Positions 34,231-42,684 of a DNA stretch of 64,000 nucleotides are shown piece after piece. Below the pieces are notes generated by a model. It saw only the letters and a program-made list of their open reading frames with translations. It did no database searches and was not told where the DNA came from. Source of the stretch: Verrucosispora sioxanthis. GTDB taxonomy: Bacteria; Actinomycetota; Actinomycetes; Mycobacteriales; Micromonosporaceae. A program made the translations under genes and the position numbers. The DNA lies in contig NZ_SAIY01000010.1 of NCBI RefSeq assembly GCF_010560025.1, positions 186,001 through 250,000 on the forward strand, in the 5' to 3' direction. The stretch's first letter is position 1. Every line of letters begins with the position of its first letter.

Positions 34231-35469
34231 ATGCCGCGTTGGTCGAGAACGTCCCGGATCCTGCCCGCCGTCCTGGTGGGGCTGGTGGTCGCGACCCTCC
34301 TCGTCGGCGATCGGGGCAGGGGCGGCGCGCCGCGCCTGCGGCTGGACGTGACGCCGGCCGTGGCGCTCGTCGACCAGCCGCTGCGGGTACGGGTGAGTGG
34401 GCTGGCCGCGAGGGAACGTGCCGAGATCGTCGCCGAGGCCCGGGATCACGCGGGGCGGCGGTGGCGCGCGGCGGCGACGTTCGTGGCCGACGCCGACGGT
34501 GTGGTGGACGTGTCGCGGGACGCACCGGTGCACGGCTCCTACTCGGGTGTCGACCCGATGGGTCTGTTCTGGTCGATGGATCCGCTGGACGGCGACGCCT
34601 CCTACTTCGCACCGGTCTGGCCGCACGTACGGCGTGACTTCCCGGTTCGGCTGTCGGCCTCGGGTGGCGGGCGGGCGCCCGCCACCGTCACCGTGCGACG
34701 GGACTGGACGGCGGGTCGGGTCTCCTTCACCGAGCTGACCCGGGCGGCCGACGGGGTTCACGGGTTGCTCGTCCTGCCGCCGCCGGACGTGCCGCGACGG
34801 CGCGGGGTGTTGTGGTTCGGTGGCTCGGAGGGCGGCGTCGGCGGGCTGTACGACGCGCCGCTGCTCGCCTCCCGCGGGCACCCGGTGCTGTGCCTGGGCT
34901 ACTTCGGCGCGCCGGGGCTGCCGGACAGCCTGCACGACATCCCGCTGGAGTACTTCGTCACCGCCGCCGAACGTCTCGCCTCGCACTCCGGTGGCGAGGT
35001 GGCGGTGATGAGCTACTCGCGCGGCACCGAGGCCGCGTTGCTGCTGGCGCAACAGCGCCCTGACCTGGTAGGCGCCGTCGTCGCCTACGCCCCGAGCAGC
35101 ATCGTCCACCTCGGCTACCCGTACACCGGAGCGCCCGCCTGGACCTACCGTGGCCGGCCGGTACCGAGCGGCCCGATACCCGTCGACCGGATCGACGGAC
35201 CGGTACTGGCCATCGCCGGGGCGGACGACCTGCTCTGGGACGCGCCGACCTACGCCGCCGAGCTGGTGCTGGCCCTCGGTGGTCCACCCCACCGGGTGCT
35301 GCTCTACCCGGAGGCCGGTCACGGCGTGGGCACCTTCCCGTACCTGCCGTCGAAGACGGTGCACCAGGGCCGCACCGGCGAGCAGATCCACGGCGGCTCC
35401 CGGGCCGGTGACGCCGCCGCCCGCCGCGACGGGTGGTCCGAGGTGCTCAGCTTCCTCGCCACCCGCTGA
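34231..35469 (+). CDS. Acyl-CoA thioesterase/BAAT-family alpha/beta hydrolase
   Basis: This 412-residue protein has an N-terminal hydrophobic segment (residues 10-26, possible signal or anchor) and an immunoglobulin-like acyl-CoA thioester hydrolase domain (about 38-160, VDPMGLFWSM). The C-terminal alpha/beta-hydrolase (BAAT_C) domain is about 175-410. The nucleophile is S263 in MSYSRGTEAA; Asp near 330 (GADDLLWDA) and His near 365 (EAGHGVG) complete the triad. FGGSEGG is the oxyanion loop. It lies 42 bp after the kinase gene. The substrate, probably an acyl thioester or ester, is unknown. Confidence 0.86.
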   Translation: MPRWSRTSRILPAVLVGLVVATLLVGDRGRGGAPRLRLDVTPAVALVDQPLRVRVSGLAARERAEIVAEARDHAGRRWRAAATFVADADGVVDVSRDAPVHGSYSGVDPMGLFWSMDPLDGDASYFAPVWPHVRRDFPVRLSASGGGRAPATVTVRRDWTAGRVSFTELTRAADGVHGLLVLPPPDVPRRRGVLWFGGSEGGVGGLYDAPLLASRGHPVLCLGYFGAPGLPDSLHDIPLEYFVTAAERLASHSGGEVAVMSYSRGTEAALLLAQQRPDLVGAVVAYAPSSIVHLGYPYTGAPAWTYRGRPVPSGPIPVDRIDGPVLAIAGADDLLWDAPTYAAELVLALGGPPHRVLLYPEAGHGVGTFPYLPSKTVHQGRTGEQIHGGSRAGDAAARRDGWSEVLSFLATR

Positions 35470-35494
35470 CGGCGCCACCGGCCGACGGCACGGC

Positions 35495-36184
35495 CTACGG
35501 GGTGCCGGTGCCGCGGCCGCGGTCGTCGAGGACCAGCGGGGCGCGACCCCGCACCGCGTACCGGACGTGGGTGACGTGCGGGCTGGCGAGTACCCGTTCG
35601 GGGGTCAGCTCGATCGCCTCGAAGTCGTCGAGAGCCAGGTCGTCGAAGAGTCGGAGCCCGGCACCGAGGACGACCGGCACCACGTGCAACTCCAGTTCGT
35701 CGAGCAGACCCGCCCGCAGCACCTGCCGGACCAGGCTGCCCCCGCCGGCCACCGCGACGTTCCGGTCACCGGCTGCGGCCCGGGCCTGGGCCACCGCACT
35801 GGCCAGCCCGTCGGTGACGTAGGTGAAGCTGGTGCCACCCTGGCGGTGCAACGTCGGGCGGGGCCGGTGGGTCACCACGAAGACCGGAGCGCGGAACGGT
35901 GGTTCGTCGCCCCACGGCACCTCGCCGCCGTCGGCCATCCGGCGACCCATCACGTACGCGCCGGCCGCGGCAAACGACTCGGCGATGATCTCGGAGTCGG
36001 CGTCGTGCCGGCCGCCGGCGAAACCCTGCCGTTCGCGCCACGCCATCGCCTCGGTGGCCCACCGGGTCACCCGGAAGAAGCCGTGGCTCTCCGCCGACCG
36101 CAGCCAGTCGCCAACGCCGTCGTGCTGCGGGCCGGCGTAGCAGCCGTCCAGCGACACCGACAGTTGGGCGGTCACCTTCGTCAT
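35495..36184 (-). CDS. Dihydrofolate reductase-like (RibD C-terminal) family protein
   Basis: This 229-residue protein has the DHFR-like fold: AQLSVSLDGCYAGP at the N-terminus, YVMGRRMADGG, PVFVVTHRPRP, VAVAGGGSLVRQVLRAGLLDELELHVVPVVLGAG and the C-terminal THVRYAV. These YyaP/YwjB-like proteins bind NADPH, but their substrate is generally unknown. A GGAGG site precedes the ATG. It follows the second ECF42 unit on the same strand, separated by two small palindromes, and might be a target of that sigma. Confidence 0.88.
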   Translation of the reverse strand: MTKVTAQLSVSLDGCYAGPQHDGVGDWLRSAESHGFFRVTRWATEAMAWRERQGFAGGRHDADSEIIAESFAAAGAYVMGRRMADGGEVPWGDEPPFRAPVFVVTHRPRPTLHRQGGTSFTYVTDGLASAVAQARAAAGDRNVAVAGGGSLVRQVLRAGLLDELELHVVPVVLGAGLRLFDDLALDDFEAIELTPERVLASPHVTHVRYAVRGRAPLVLDDRGRGTGTP

Positions 36185-36207
36185 GTGCTGTTCCTCCCGG
36201 GTGCGAC

Positions 36208-36243
36208 GGCACCCACCGTGGGTGCCGATCCACCTGTGGATCG
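36208..36243. terminator. Two adjacent perfect palindromes between sigma and DHFR-like genes
   Basis: GGCACCCAC/GTGGGTGCC (36208-36226) is followed by CGATCCAC/GTGGATCG (36226-36243). Position suggests a terminator or attenuator after the sigma gene, or an operator for the DHFR-like gene. Confidence 0.5.
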
Positions 36244-36261
36244 GAGCGGTACGGCACGCTT

Positions 36262-37539
36262 CTACCGACCCCGAAGGTGACCTGGTTCACATGGTGGACG
36301 GTCCGGGTCACTCGCGGTGGCGGCTCGGCGCAGCAGGTACCGCCGCTCGGGGTCGCTGCCGGCGTGCTGCGCCGCTGCCCGCCACTGCGCGGCCGCGGCG
36401 GGCCGGTCGTCGGCGAGTTCCAGCAGGTGGGCGCGGACGGCGTGCAGTCGGTGGTGCCCGGCCAACGGCCCCGACTCCACCTCGCAGAGCAGGGCCAGCC
36501 CGGCGACGGGCCCGTGCACCATGCCCACCGCCACCGCCCGGTTCAGCGTGACCACCGGGTTGGGTGCGAGGTGCTCCAGCACCTCGTACAGCGCGAGCAC
36601 CTGGGGCCAGTCGGTGGCCTCGGCGCTCGGCGCCTCGGCGTGCACCGCCGCGATGGCGGCCTGGACCCGGTACGGCCCCGGTGGCGTGACGGCCAGACTC
36701 CGTTCGACAAGTGCGCAACCCTCGGCGATCGCCACCTGGTCCCACACCTGGCGGTCCTGCTCCGCCAGCGGCACCAGATCGCCGTTCCGGTCGACCCTGG
36801 CCGCCGCACGGGCCTCGGTGAGCAGCATCAACGCCAGCAGGCCGGTCGTCTCGGCGTCGTCGGGCAGTTGCTCGTGCAGCCGGCGCGTCAACCGCAGCGC
36901 CTGCCCGGTCAGGTCGGCGCGGCGCAGTTGAGGGCCGCTGCTTGCGCTGTATCCCTCGTTGAACATCAGGTACAGCACCTGGCGTACGACGGCCAGCCGG
37001 GCCTGGCGTTCCGCCGTCGGTGGCGGTGCGAACCGGGCACCCGCCTCCCGCAGGCGCAGTTTCGCCCGCGAGATCCGTTGCCCCATCGTCCGCTCCGACA
37101 CCAGGAAGGCGGCGGCGACCTCGGCGGTGGTGAGCCCACCCACCGCACGCAGGGTCAGTGCCAGCTGCGCGGGCGCGGGCAGCACCGGATGACAGCAGAG
37201 CAGGAACAGCTCCAGCAGGTCGTCCCGGGGTGGCACGGCGTCGGGCGGTGGGGCGACAAGCGTGTCGCGGGGGGTGAGGTCCAGCGCCGTACGCTCGCGG
37301 CGGGTGCGGGCGACCTCGGTGCGCACCAGGTCGACGTAGCGGCGGGCGGCGACCGTGTGCAGCCAGCCCGACGGTTGCTCGGGGACGCCGTCGAGCGGCC
37401 ACCTCTCCACGGCGTCGACGAGCGCCTCCTGCACGGCGTCCTCGGCCCGACCGAAGTCGCCGTACCGACGCACGAGGGTGGCCAGCACCTGCGGCGCGAG
37501 CCGGCGCAGCAGGTCGACGGTGGCCTCGTCGAGGCTCAG
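36262..37539 (-). CDS. ECF42-type sigma factor with C-terminal TPR-like domain (second copy)
   Basis: This protein has sigma region 2 (TLVRRYGDFGRAEDAVQEALVDAVERW), region 4 (LTLRAVGGLTTAEVAAAFLVSERTMGQRISRAKLRLR) and the DUF6596/TPR tail (VLYLMFNEGYSASSG ... LLALMLLTEARAAAR ... LNRAVAVGMVHGP). The first standard start is GTG at 37488, but homology to the copy at 28422-29567 continues upstream (LDEATVDLLRRLAPQV). I therefore place the start at a CTG at 37539 overlapping the YCII stop (CTGA). A CTG start is rare, so this boundary is uncertain. It pairs with the YCII gene upstream. Confidence 0.87.
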   Translation of the reverse strand: MSLDEATVDLLRRLAPQVLATLVRRYGDFGRAEDAVQEALVDAVERWPLDGVPEQPSGWLHTVAARRYVDLVRTEVARTRRERTALDLTPRDTLVAPPPDAVPPRDDLLELFLLCCHPVLPAPAQLALTLRAVGGLTTAEVAAAFLVSERTMGQRISRAKLRLREAGARFAPPPTAERQARLAVVRQVLYLMFNEGYSASSGPQLRRADLTGQALRLTRRLHEQLPDDAETTGLLALMLLTEARAAARVDRNGDLVPLAEQDRQVWDQVAIAEGCALVERSLAVTPPGPYRVQAAIAAVHAEAPSAEATDWPQVLALYEVLEHLAPNPVVTLNRAVAVGMVHGPVAGLALLCEVESGPLAGHHRLHAVRAHLLELADDRPAAAAQWRAAAQHAGSDPERRYLLRRAATASDPDRPPCEPGHLRGR

Positions 37540-37898
37540 TGGTCCGGCCCGGTCATCAGCGGCCAGATCTCCAGGCCGCCGCTGGCGGTGCCGAACCGCA
37601 GACCCGGATAGCCACGGGCGATCTCCACTGCCCGCTGCTCGTCTTCGACGTCCACCACGAGGTACGACCCGACGTACTCCTTGGCTTCCAGGTACGGCCC
37701 GTCGGTGACCACCGGAGTGTCGGCGACGATCCGCACCGACCGGGGACGTGTCTCCAACCCCTGCACGTCGACCAGCTCGCCGGAGGCACGCAGTGCCCCG
37801 GTGAAGGCGTCCACCTCACCGATCAACGTGGCCAGGTCGCCGTCCGGCAGGCTGCCCCAGATCTCCTCGTTGCCGTAGATCAACATCAGGTACTTCAT
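37536..37898 (-). CDS. YCII/DGPF-type protein, partner of the second ECF42 sigma
   Basis: This 120-residue YCII-related protein begins MKYLMLIYGNEEIW. The family motif reads VVTDGPYLEAKEYVGSYLVVDV, with DGPY in place of DGPF. The start at 37898 has GGAGG upstream. The stop overlaps the sigma gene by one to four bases, so the pair is coupled. It differs enough from the copy at 29574-29981 that the pairs are probably separately acquired rather than a local duplication. Confidence 0.9.
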   Translation of the reverse strand: MKYLMLIYGNEEIWGSLPDGDLATLIGEVDAFTGALRASGELVDVQGLETRPRSVRIVADTPVVTDGPYLEAKEYVGSYLVVDVEDEQRAVEIARGYPGLRFGTASGGLEIWPLMTGPDH

Positions 37899-38167
37899 GT
37901 CTCGCCTCCATAAGAGTCGATATGTCCGGAAACGGACAGGACGGCGCGGCCTGCCCCGACGCATTGTTGTAGCAGGTAGCGAGGCTGCGGATGGCGGGCC
38001 ACATCCGATCCTCCGGCCGGGTCGGGGCCGTGACGTCCCGCCGGCCGCCAGCACGGAAACGCCGGGGCGCGCCGCCGCGCCGCCCGGCTCCGGCCCGCCG
38101 TCGCCGACCAGCCGCACCGAGGGTGTTGCACCACTGGTCGCGACGACCAAGCCAGGAAGGAGCTGCC

Positions 38168-38437
38168 ATGGCCGCTCCCACCGCCAACGCCTCGATGAAC
38201 CCCACCACCTACTCACCGGGCGAGCAGATGCTGCTGACGGTCAACTACGGCGACGCGGACCACCAGCGGCTCACCGTGACGGTCACGGTGGCCGACGCGC
38301 AGGGCAACCGCAGCGCCCCAGTCTCGGTGACCGCCGTGATCGACCCGCTCACCGTCACCGTCGCCGACGACTCGGGGCGTACCTGGTCCCGGGTCTCCGA
38401 CGACGGCGCGGTGGCCGTCTTCCGGGCGGTGGCGTGA
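38168..38437 (+). CDS. Small Ig-like beta-sandwich protein
   Basis: This 89-residue protein has no signal peptide and an all-beta pattern (ANASMNPTTYSPGEQMLLTVNYGDAD ... LTVTVTVADAQGNRSAPVSVTAVIDPLTVTVADDSGRTW), like a single fibronectin/Ig-like module. An AAGGAG site precedes the ATG. Its TGA overlaps the ATG of the glycosidase-like gene by one base (TGATG), so the two are coupled and possibly assemble. The same beta motif (RVTVTVRDSASRTATASVAYTV) opens the next protein. Similar small proteins occur in phage-tail or contractile systems; no other such genes are near. Confidence 0.62.
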   Translation: MAAPTANASMNPTTYSPGEQMLLTVNYGDADHQRLTVTVTVADAQGNRSAPVSVTAVIDPLTVTVADDSGRTWSRVSDDGAVAVFRAVA

Positions 38438-39474
38438 TGCCACGGGTGACCGTCACCGTGCGCGACTCCGCCAGTCGGACCGCCACCGCCAGCGTCGCCT
38501 ACACCGTGCTGCCGCCGGTGCTGGGCGGCTACTACCTCTCCGGTGGTGCGGATCCGACGGCCGACATCACCCGCGGCAACTTCCGGTCGCTGACCCAGTA
38601 CCGCAGCTTCGCCGACGCCTACATCTTTCCCGGCTACGAGCGACCCTGGCTGATCACTCTGGGGCGGGCCGGGGTGCAGATCAACATGGTGCTCGAACTG
38701 AAGCACTACGGCGCGCCCGACACCGGGCCGCAGACCTTCACCGTGGACGGGGTGCGGTACACCGTGCCCGCTCCGGCGATGACCATCCAGCAGCGGCCCG
38801 GCGCGGTCTGGCCGAAGGCGTACGGCTACGGCCAGGTCATCGCCGGGCAGTGCGACGGGTTGTTCGCCCGGGCGCTGTCGCAGTACCGGACGATGGGCTT
38901 CGGGGTGAACATCCAGCTCGCCTCCGAGCTGGACACCGATCACGAGTTCGGCACCACGGAGGCCGGCAAGGCGTACACCTGGGCCGAGTCGGACGCCCGG
39001 GCGGTGCAGGCGGTGACGTACATCGTCAACTGGTTCCAGGCCAAGGGGCTGCCGCAGGGCAGCACCTTCTCGGTCGGGGTCGGCGGCTTCAACCGGGACT
39101 GCTTCCGGCGCACCCACCCGGAGGCGTTGATGACCCGGCTGGACTACCTCCAGTGGAACGTCTACGCCACACATGCCAGCCACACCGCGCTGGAACGGTT
39201 CCGGCGCACCAAGGACTGGGCGGTGGCCGATCTGGGTCCGGTCGCGTTGTCCCGTCCGGTGCTCATCGCCGAGTGGGGCGTACGGGTCATCGAGATTCCC
39301 GACCAGGCGGCCTGGATCGCCACCGTGCCGCCGGCCATCGCCCAGCTCAACGCCGAGCGCGGCCCGCTGATCGCCCGGACGAACTACTTCAACTCCGGCT
39401 GGGGCACCCTCAGCCCGAAGTCGACCGGGCTGGCCGCGCTGCGGGCCGCGTACGCCCGGCCGCCGTACGGCTGA
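38437..39474 (+). CDS. Putative glycoside-hydrolase-like TIM-barrel protein
   Basis: This 345-residue protein has a short N-terminal beta module (residues 1-27) followed by an alpha/beta barrel that looks like a clan-A glycosidase. E164 in LASELDTDHEFG could be the acid/base and E279 in VLIAEWGVRVIE the nucleophile. Aromatic-rich segments (YLQWNVYATHASH, TNYFNSGWGTLSP) could line a sugar cleft. There is no signal peptide, so export would need another route. Translation is coupled to the preceding Ig-like gene. The exact family is not recognised, and the enzymatic call is an inference from motif spacing. Confidence 0.58.
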   Translation: MPRVTVTVRDSASRTATASVAYTVLPPVLGGYYLSGGADPTADITRGNFRSLTQYRSFADAYIFPGYERPWLITLGRAGVQINMVLELKHYGAPDTGPQTFTVDGVRYTVPAPAMTIQQRPGAVWPKAYGYGQVIAGQCDGLFARALSQYRTMGFGVNIQLASELDTDHEFGTTEAGKAYTWAESDARAVQAVTYIVNWFQAKGLPQGSTFSVGVGGFNRDCFRRTHPEALMTRLDYLQWNVYATHASHTALERFRRTKDWAVADLGPVALSRPVLIAEWGVRVIEIPDQAAWIATVPPAIAQLNAERGPLIARTNYFNSGWGTLSPKSTGLAALRAAYARPPYG

Positions 39475-39480
39475 GTTCCG

Positions 39481-39526
39481 GTACGCCGGCCCGGTCCGGC
39501 GTGACTGCCGGACCGGGTCGGCGTAC
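39481..39526. terminator. 20-bp stem-loop between convergent genes
   Basis: The arms at 39481-39500 and 39507-39526 pair with one mismatch around GTGACT, just after the glycosidase-like gene and facing the convergent membrane protein gene. Strong bidirectional terminator candidate. Confidence 0.75.
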
Positions 39527-39568
39527 GCGGCGGGCCGACCCCCGTCAGGTCCGACCCGGGTCACCGGC

Positions 39569-40732
39569 TCACCGCGACGGCGGCTGGCCGAGCAGGTCCG
39601 TGACGGCCGCCAGCAGTTGCGCGCTGAGCTGCCGGCTGGAGCTGTAGGCGTGGCGGGCGCTGCGGCACGGCTCGTGCCGGATCCAGAACTCGGCAGTCTC
39701 GCCGGTGGCGTCGGCCACGGTCAGCGTGTCGAAGACACTGGGCTCCTGGTAGTCCGGCCAGTCGCCGCAGTCGCTGCCCTTCGCCGACCTGTCGAACGCC
39801 TGGTTGAGTACGGCCCGTACCTCGTCCGCCCCGGCGCGCCGCCGCTGCTGCCCGACCAGCTCGCCGGTGTCGCCGCGCACCTCGTACCGGCAGGCGGTGA
39901 CCTCGATCAGCCGGGTCGGCAGGATCGGGTACGTGGCGCTGTTGTTCAGCCTGATCCGATCCAGCGGGTAGTCCTCGGAGTTCTTCCGCATCCGCTCGAT
40001 GGGAAAGGTGTCCACGCAGGCCGGGGTGGTGACGGTGGCCGGGTCGGTGGTCGTGGCCAGTTGCGCCCGGTACCTGTCGAGGAACGCCCTGAGCACCCCG
40101 AAGTCCGCTCCCCGGCCGTGGGTGGCGGTGACCGCGACTCCGCAGTTGGCGTCCGTCCAGACCGTGACCGGGTCCCGGTCCGGGTAGCGCAGCACCAGGA
40201 CGGTCTCCTCGTAGCGCGCCATCAGGGCACACGCGAAGTCGCCGTCCGGTCGAGGTCGACCTCGACCGTCCTGCTGGGTCGGTGGCTGGGCGTTGAGCAG
40301 CCGGACGATCTCGTCGACGCCGGTGGTGAGGGTCCGGGGGCCGATCCGGTCCGCCGGGCGGAGTCCGCCACCGACCGGAACCTGGCAGCTGGTGATCTCC
40401 ACCGCGCCGGTCGGCACCAGCGGCTCGTCGTCGCCGTAGCGTACGGACGCCAGGTCCGGACGCCCGACGAGGTCGGTCGGGCAGTTGGCGTCACCGCGCG
40501 GGCCGGGGGTGACGAGTGGGATGACGTCGTCGCGTCCGGGACCGGCCACAAGCGCCGGCAGGCCCACGCCCAGGCCGACGGTCAGCGCGACCGCCGCCGC
40601 CGCGCCGCCGGCCATCCGGCGGCGGTGCCGGCGTACCCGGACGCCGACCTCGGCCACCCGGTCCGGCGGTGCGGCCAGCGGTGGTACGGCCCCGGCGAGC
40701 AGTCCTCGGATGTCTTCGTCGTCGCGGGTCAC
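39569..40732 (-). CDS. Membrane-anchored partner of a SigE-family sigma, unknown function
   Basis: This 387-residue protein has a cytoplasmic N-terminus (TRDDEDIRGLLAGAVPPLAAPPDRVAEVGVRVRRHRRR), one membrane helix near residues 40-62, and an extracytoplasmic region with two similar halves. Each half has an EITSCQVPV / EVTACRYEV strand, a DEIVRLLNA / DEVRAVLNQ helix and conserved cysteines. The GTG start overlaps the sigma stop (GTGA). The layout is that of a sigma-linked sensor or anti-sigma-like protein, although no zinc finger is present. Confidence 0.75.
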   Translation of the reverse strand: MTRDDEDIRGLLAGAVPPLAAPPDRVAEVGVRVRRHRRRMAGGAAAAVALTVGLGVGLPALVAGPGRDDVIPLVTPGPRGDANCPTDLVGRPDLASVRYGDDEPLVPTGAVEITSCQVPVGGGLRPADRIGPRTLTTGVDEIVRLLNAQPPTQQDGRGRPRPDGDFACALMARYEETVLVLRYPDRDPVTVWTDANCGVAVTATHGRGADFGVLRAFLDRYRAQLATTTDPATVTTPACVDTFPIERMRKNSEDYPLDRIRLNNSATYPILPTRLIEVTACRYEVRGDTGELVGQQRRRAGADEVRAVLNQAFDRSAKGSDCGDWPDYQEPSVFDTLTVADATGETAEFWIRHEPCRSARHAYSSSRQLSAQLLAAVTDLLGQPPSR

Positions 40733-41255
40733 GGTACGACCTCCCGGTTGGTGAACAGGCTCAGGTCCGGATCGGTACGCAGGCTGCGCAGGGCACGCGA
40801 CGACTGCACCTTCACCGTGTTCGGCGAACAGCCCAGCACCTGGGCGGTCCGTTCCACGGAGGGTCCTCGACGTAGCGCAGCACCACGATCGCCCGCTGCT
40901 GGCGGCTGAGCCGGGCCAGCGCCCGGCGGACCGCGTCCCGGTCGGCGGACTCGCGGGCCAGGTCACTGGGTCCGGTGTCCTCCGGTGGCGTGGCGGCCGG
41001 GAACTCGGCCCGCCACCGGCGCCGCCACCAGGAGACGTAGGTGGTGAACAGGGCCCGCCGCAGGTACGCCTCGGGGTGCCCGGCCGCGACCACGGTCGAC
41101 CAGCGTCGCCACGCCCCGGCCAGCACGGTCTGGAGCAGGTCCTCGGCGCGGCCGGCGTCTCCGGTGAGCAGCCAGGCGGAGCGCAGCAGCGCGGCGGACC
41201 GGGCCGTCACGAAGTCGGCGAAGCCCTCCGGTGGTGCCGGGTACCTGTCGGTCAT
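40729..41255 (-). pseudogene. SigE-family ECF sigma factor with a one-base frameshift in region 4
   Basis: The first frame covers MTDRYPAPPEGFADFVTARSAALLRSAWLLTGD, sigma region 2 (AEDLLQTVLAGAWRRW ... YLRRALFTTYVSWWRRRWR) and LSRQQRAIVVLRYVED. It then runs into nonsense. Adding one base at the C-run at 40861-40863 restores SVERTAQVLGCSPNTVKVQSSRALRSL, the region 4 helix-turn-helix, and ends in a TGA overlapping the downstream membrane gene. The corrected product is 175 residues, normal for this family. A perfect operon overlap and intact surrounding sequence suggest a sequencing error or a very recent mutation. Confidence 0.83.
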
Positions 41256-41344
41256 GCGTACCTCCCGACAGGTAGACGCGTCGGTCGGGCCGGAAGGTTA
41301 ACGCCGTCACCCGTCCCTTGACAGCGACGCCGTTCAGGTTGCAT

Positions 41345-41368
41345 GGTTAATTACATGAGTAATGAACC
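41345..41368 (+). promoter_or_regulatory. Inverted repeat, probable operator of the YtrA-type regulator
   Basis: GGTTAATTAC and GTAATGAACC form a 10-bp inverted repeat with one mismatch and a 4-base centre, 40 bp before the GntR gene. The AT-rich site stands out from its GC-rich surroundings and probably binds the adjacent regulator. Confidence 0.68.
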
Positions 41369-41407
41369 AGCCAACCAGTGTGGCGACTGGGGATGGTGGA
41401 GGACGTG

Positions 41408-41767
41408 ATGGAGGACGGCCGGCCGATCTTCCTCCAGATCGCGGAGCTGCTGGAGAACTCGATCCTGGACGGGACGCTCGCCGAGGAGAGCCAGGTGCCC
41501 TCGACCAACGAGCTGGCCGCCTTCCACCGGATCAACCCCGCGACCGCCGCCAAGGGGGTCAACAAGCTGGTCGACGACGGAACTCTCTACAAGAAGCGAG
41601 GAATCGGCATGTTCGTCTCTCCCGGCGCCCGGGCGAAGCTCCGCGGCCGGCGCCGCGACGAGTTCGCCCGACAGTACGTCCGGCCGCTGCTGACCGAGGC
41701 GCGCAAGCTCGGCATCGAACCGGCCGAACTCAAGAGCATGATCGACACTTGGGAGGAGGGCCGATGA
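41408..41767 (+). CDS. GntR-family regulator, YtrA subfamily
   Basis: This 119-residue protein has a GntR winged helix (PIFLQIAELLENSILDGTLAEESQVPSTNELAAFHRINPATAAKGVNKLVDDGTLYKKRGIGMFV) and only a short C-terminal helical tail, which defines the YtrA subgroup. The ATG at 41408 has GTGGAGG upstream. Its stop overlaps the ABC ATPase start (ATGA). YtrA regulators usually repress their own ABC transporter operon, often induced by cell-wall stress or antibiotics; the upstream palindrome fits. Confidence 0.92.
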   Translation: MEDGRPIFLQIAELLENSILDGTLAEESQVPSTNELAAFHRINPATAAKGVNKLVDDGTLYKKRGIGMFVSPGARAKLRGRRRDEFARQYVRPLLTEARKLGIEPAELKSMIDTWEEGR

Positions 41768-42684
41768 GCGCGGTCGTCACCGTCACCGAGCTGACCAAGC
41801 GGTACCGGGGAGTCACCGCGCTGGACGGGGTCAGCTTCTCCCTTGCCGAGCATCGGATCCACGGCCTGCTGGGACGCAACGGGGCCGGCAAGACCACCCT
41901 GATGCAGATCCTCACCGCGCAGAACTTCGCCACCAGCGGCGAGGTCAGCGTCTTCGGGCAGCACCCGTACGAGAACGAACAGGTGCTCTCCCGGATCTCC
42001 TTTATCAAGGAGAGCCAGACCTACCCGTCGCACCTGCGGGTCACGCACGTCCTGCGGGCGGCCCGCCTGGTGTATCCAGGCTGGGACGAGGAACTCGCCC
42101 AGCGGCTGGTCGACGTGTTCCAGTTGCCGCGCGGGCGCAACGTCCGCAAGCTCTCCCGAGGCATGCTCTCCGCGCTCGGCATCGTCGTCGGGCTCGCCTC
42201 ACGCGCCCCACTCACCTTCTTCGACGAGCCCTACCTGGGCCTGGACGCCGTGGCCCGGCAACTCTTCTACGACCACCTGCTGGCCGACTACGCCGAACAT
42301 CCCCGCACCATCGTGCTGTCGACCCATCTCATCGACGAGGTCAGCGACCTGATCGAGCACGTCCTGCTGATCGACCAGGGCCGGCTCCTGCTCGACGTCG
42401 AGGCGGAGGCCCTGCGCGGCCAGGTGGTCACCGTCTCCGGCCCGGTCGCGGCGGTGGACGAGTTCACCCGTACCGGCACCGAACTGCACCGGGCCTCGCT
42501 CGGCGGCACGGCCCGGGCCACCGTACGCGGCGACTTCGGCCCGGCCGCGCACGACCGCGCCCGGTCGCTGGGTCTCGACCTCGAAGCGTCCTCGCTCCAG
42601 GACATCGTCGTACGCCTGACCACCTCGCACAACGGACACGCGGCCGGTAGCACCGCCGCGGCCGACAAGGAGGCCGTCCGATGA
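41764..42684 (+). CDS. ABC transporter ATP-binding protein of a YtrA-type operon
   Basis: This 306-residue ATPase has Walker A at residues 37-45 (GRNGAGKTT), the variant signature KLSRGMLSALGIVVGLA, Walker B LTFFDEPYLGLD and switch STHLIDEVSDLIEH. The SRGM signature and YLGLD form are typical of YtrB-like subunits. A C-terminal extension of about 80 residues forms a small regulatory domain. It is coupled by 4-bp overlaps to the GntR gene and the permease gene. Substrate unknown. Confidence 0.92.
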   Translation: MSAVVTVTELTKRYRGVTALDGVSFSLAEHRIHGLLGRNGAGKTTLMQILTAQNFATSGEVSVFGQHPYENEQVLSRISFIKESQTYPSHLRVTHVLRAARLVYPGWDEELAQRLVDVFQLPRGRNVRKLSRGMLSALGIVVGLASRAPLTFFDEPYLGLDAVARQLFYDHLLADYAEHPRTIVLSTHLIDEVSDLIEHVLLIDQGRLLLDVEAEALRGQVVTVSGPVAAVDEFTRTGTELHRASLGGTARATVRGDFGPAAHDRARSLGLDLEASSLQDIVVRLTTSHNGHAAGSTAAADKEAVR

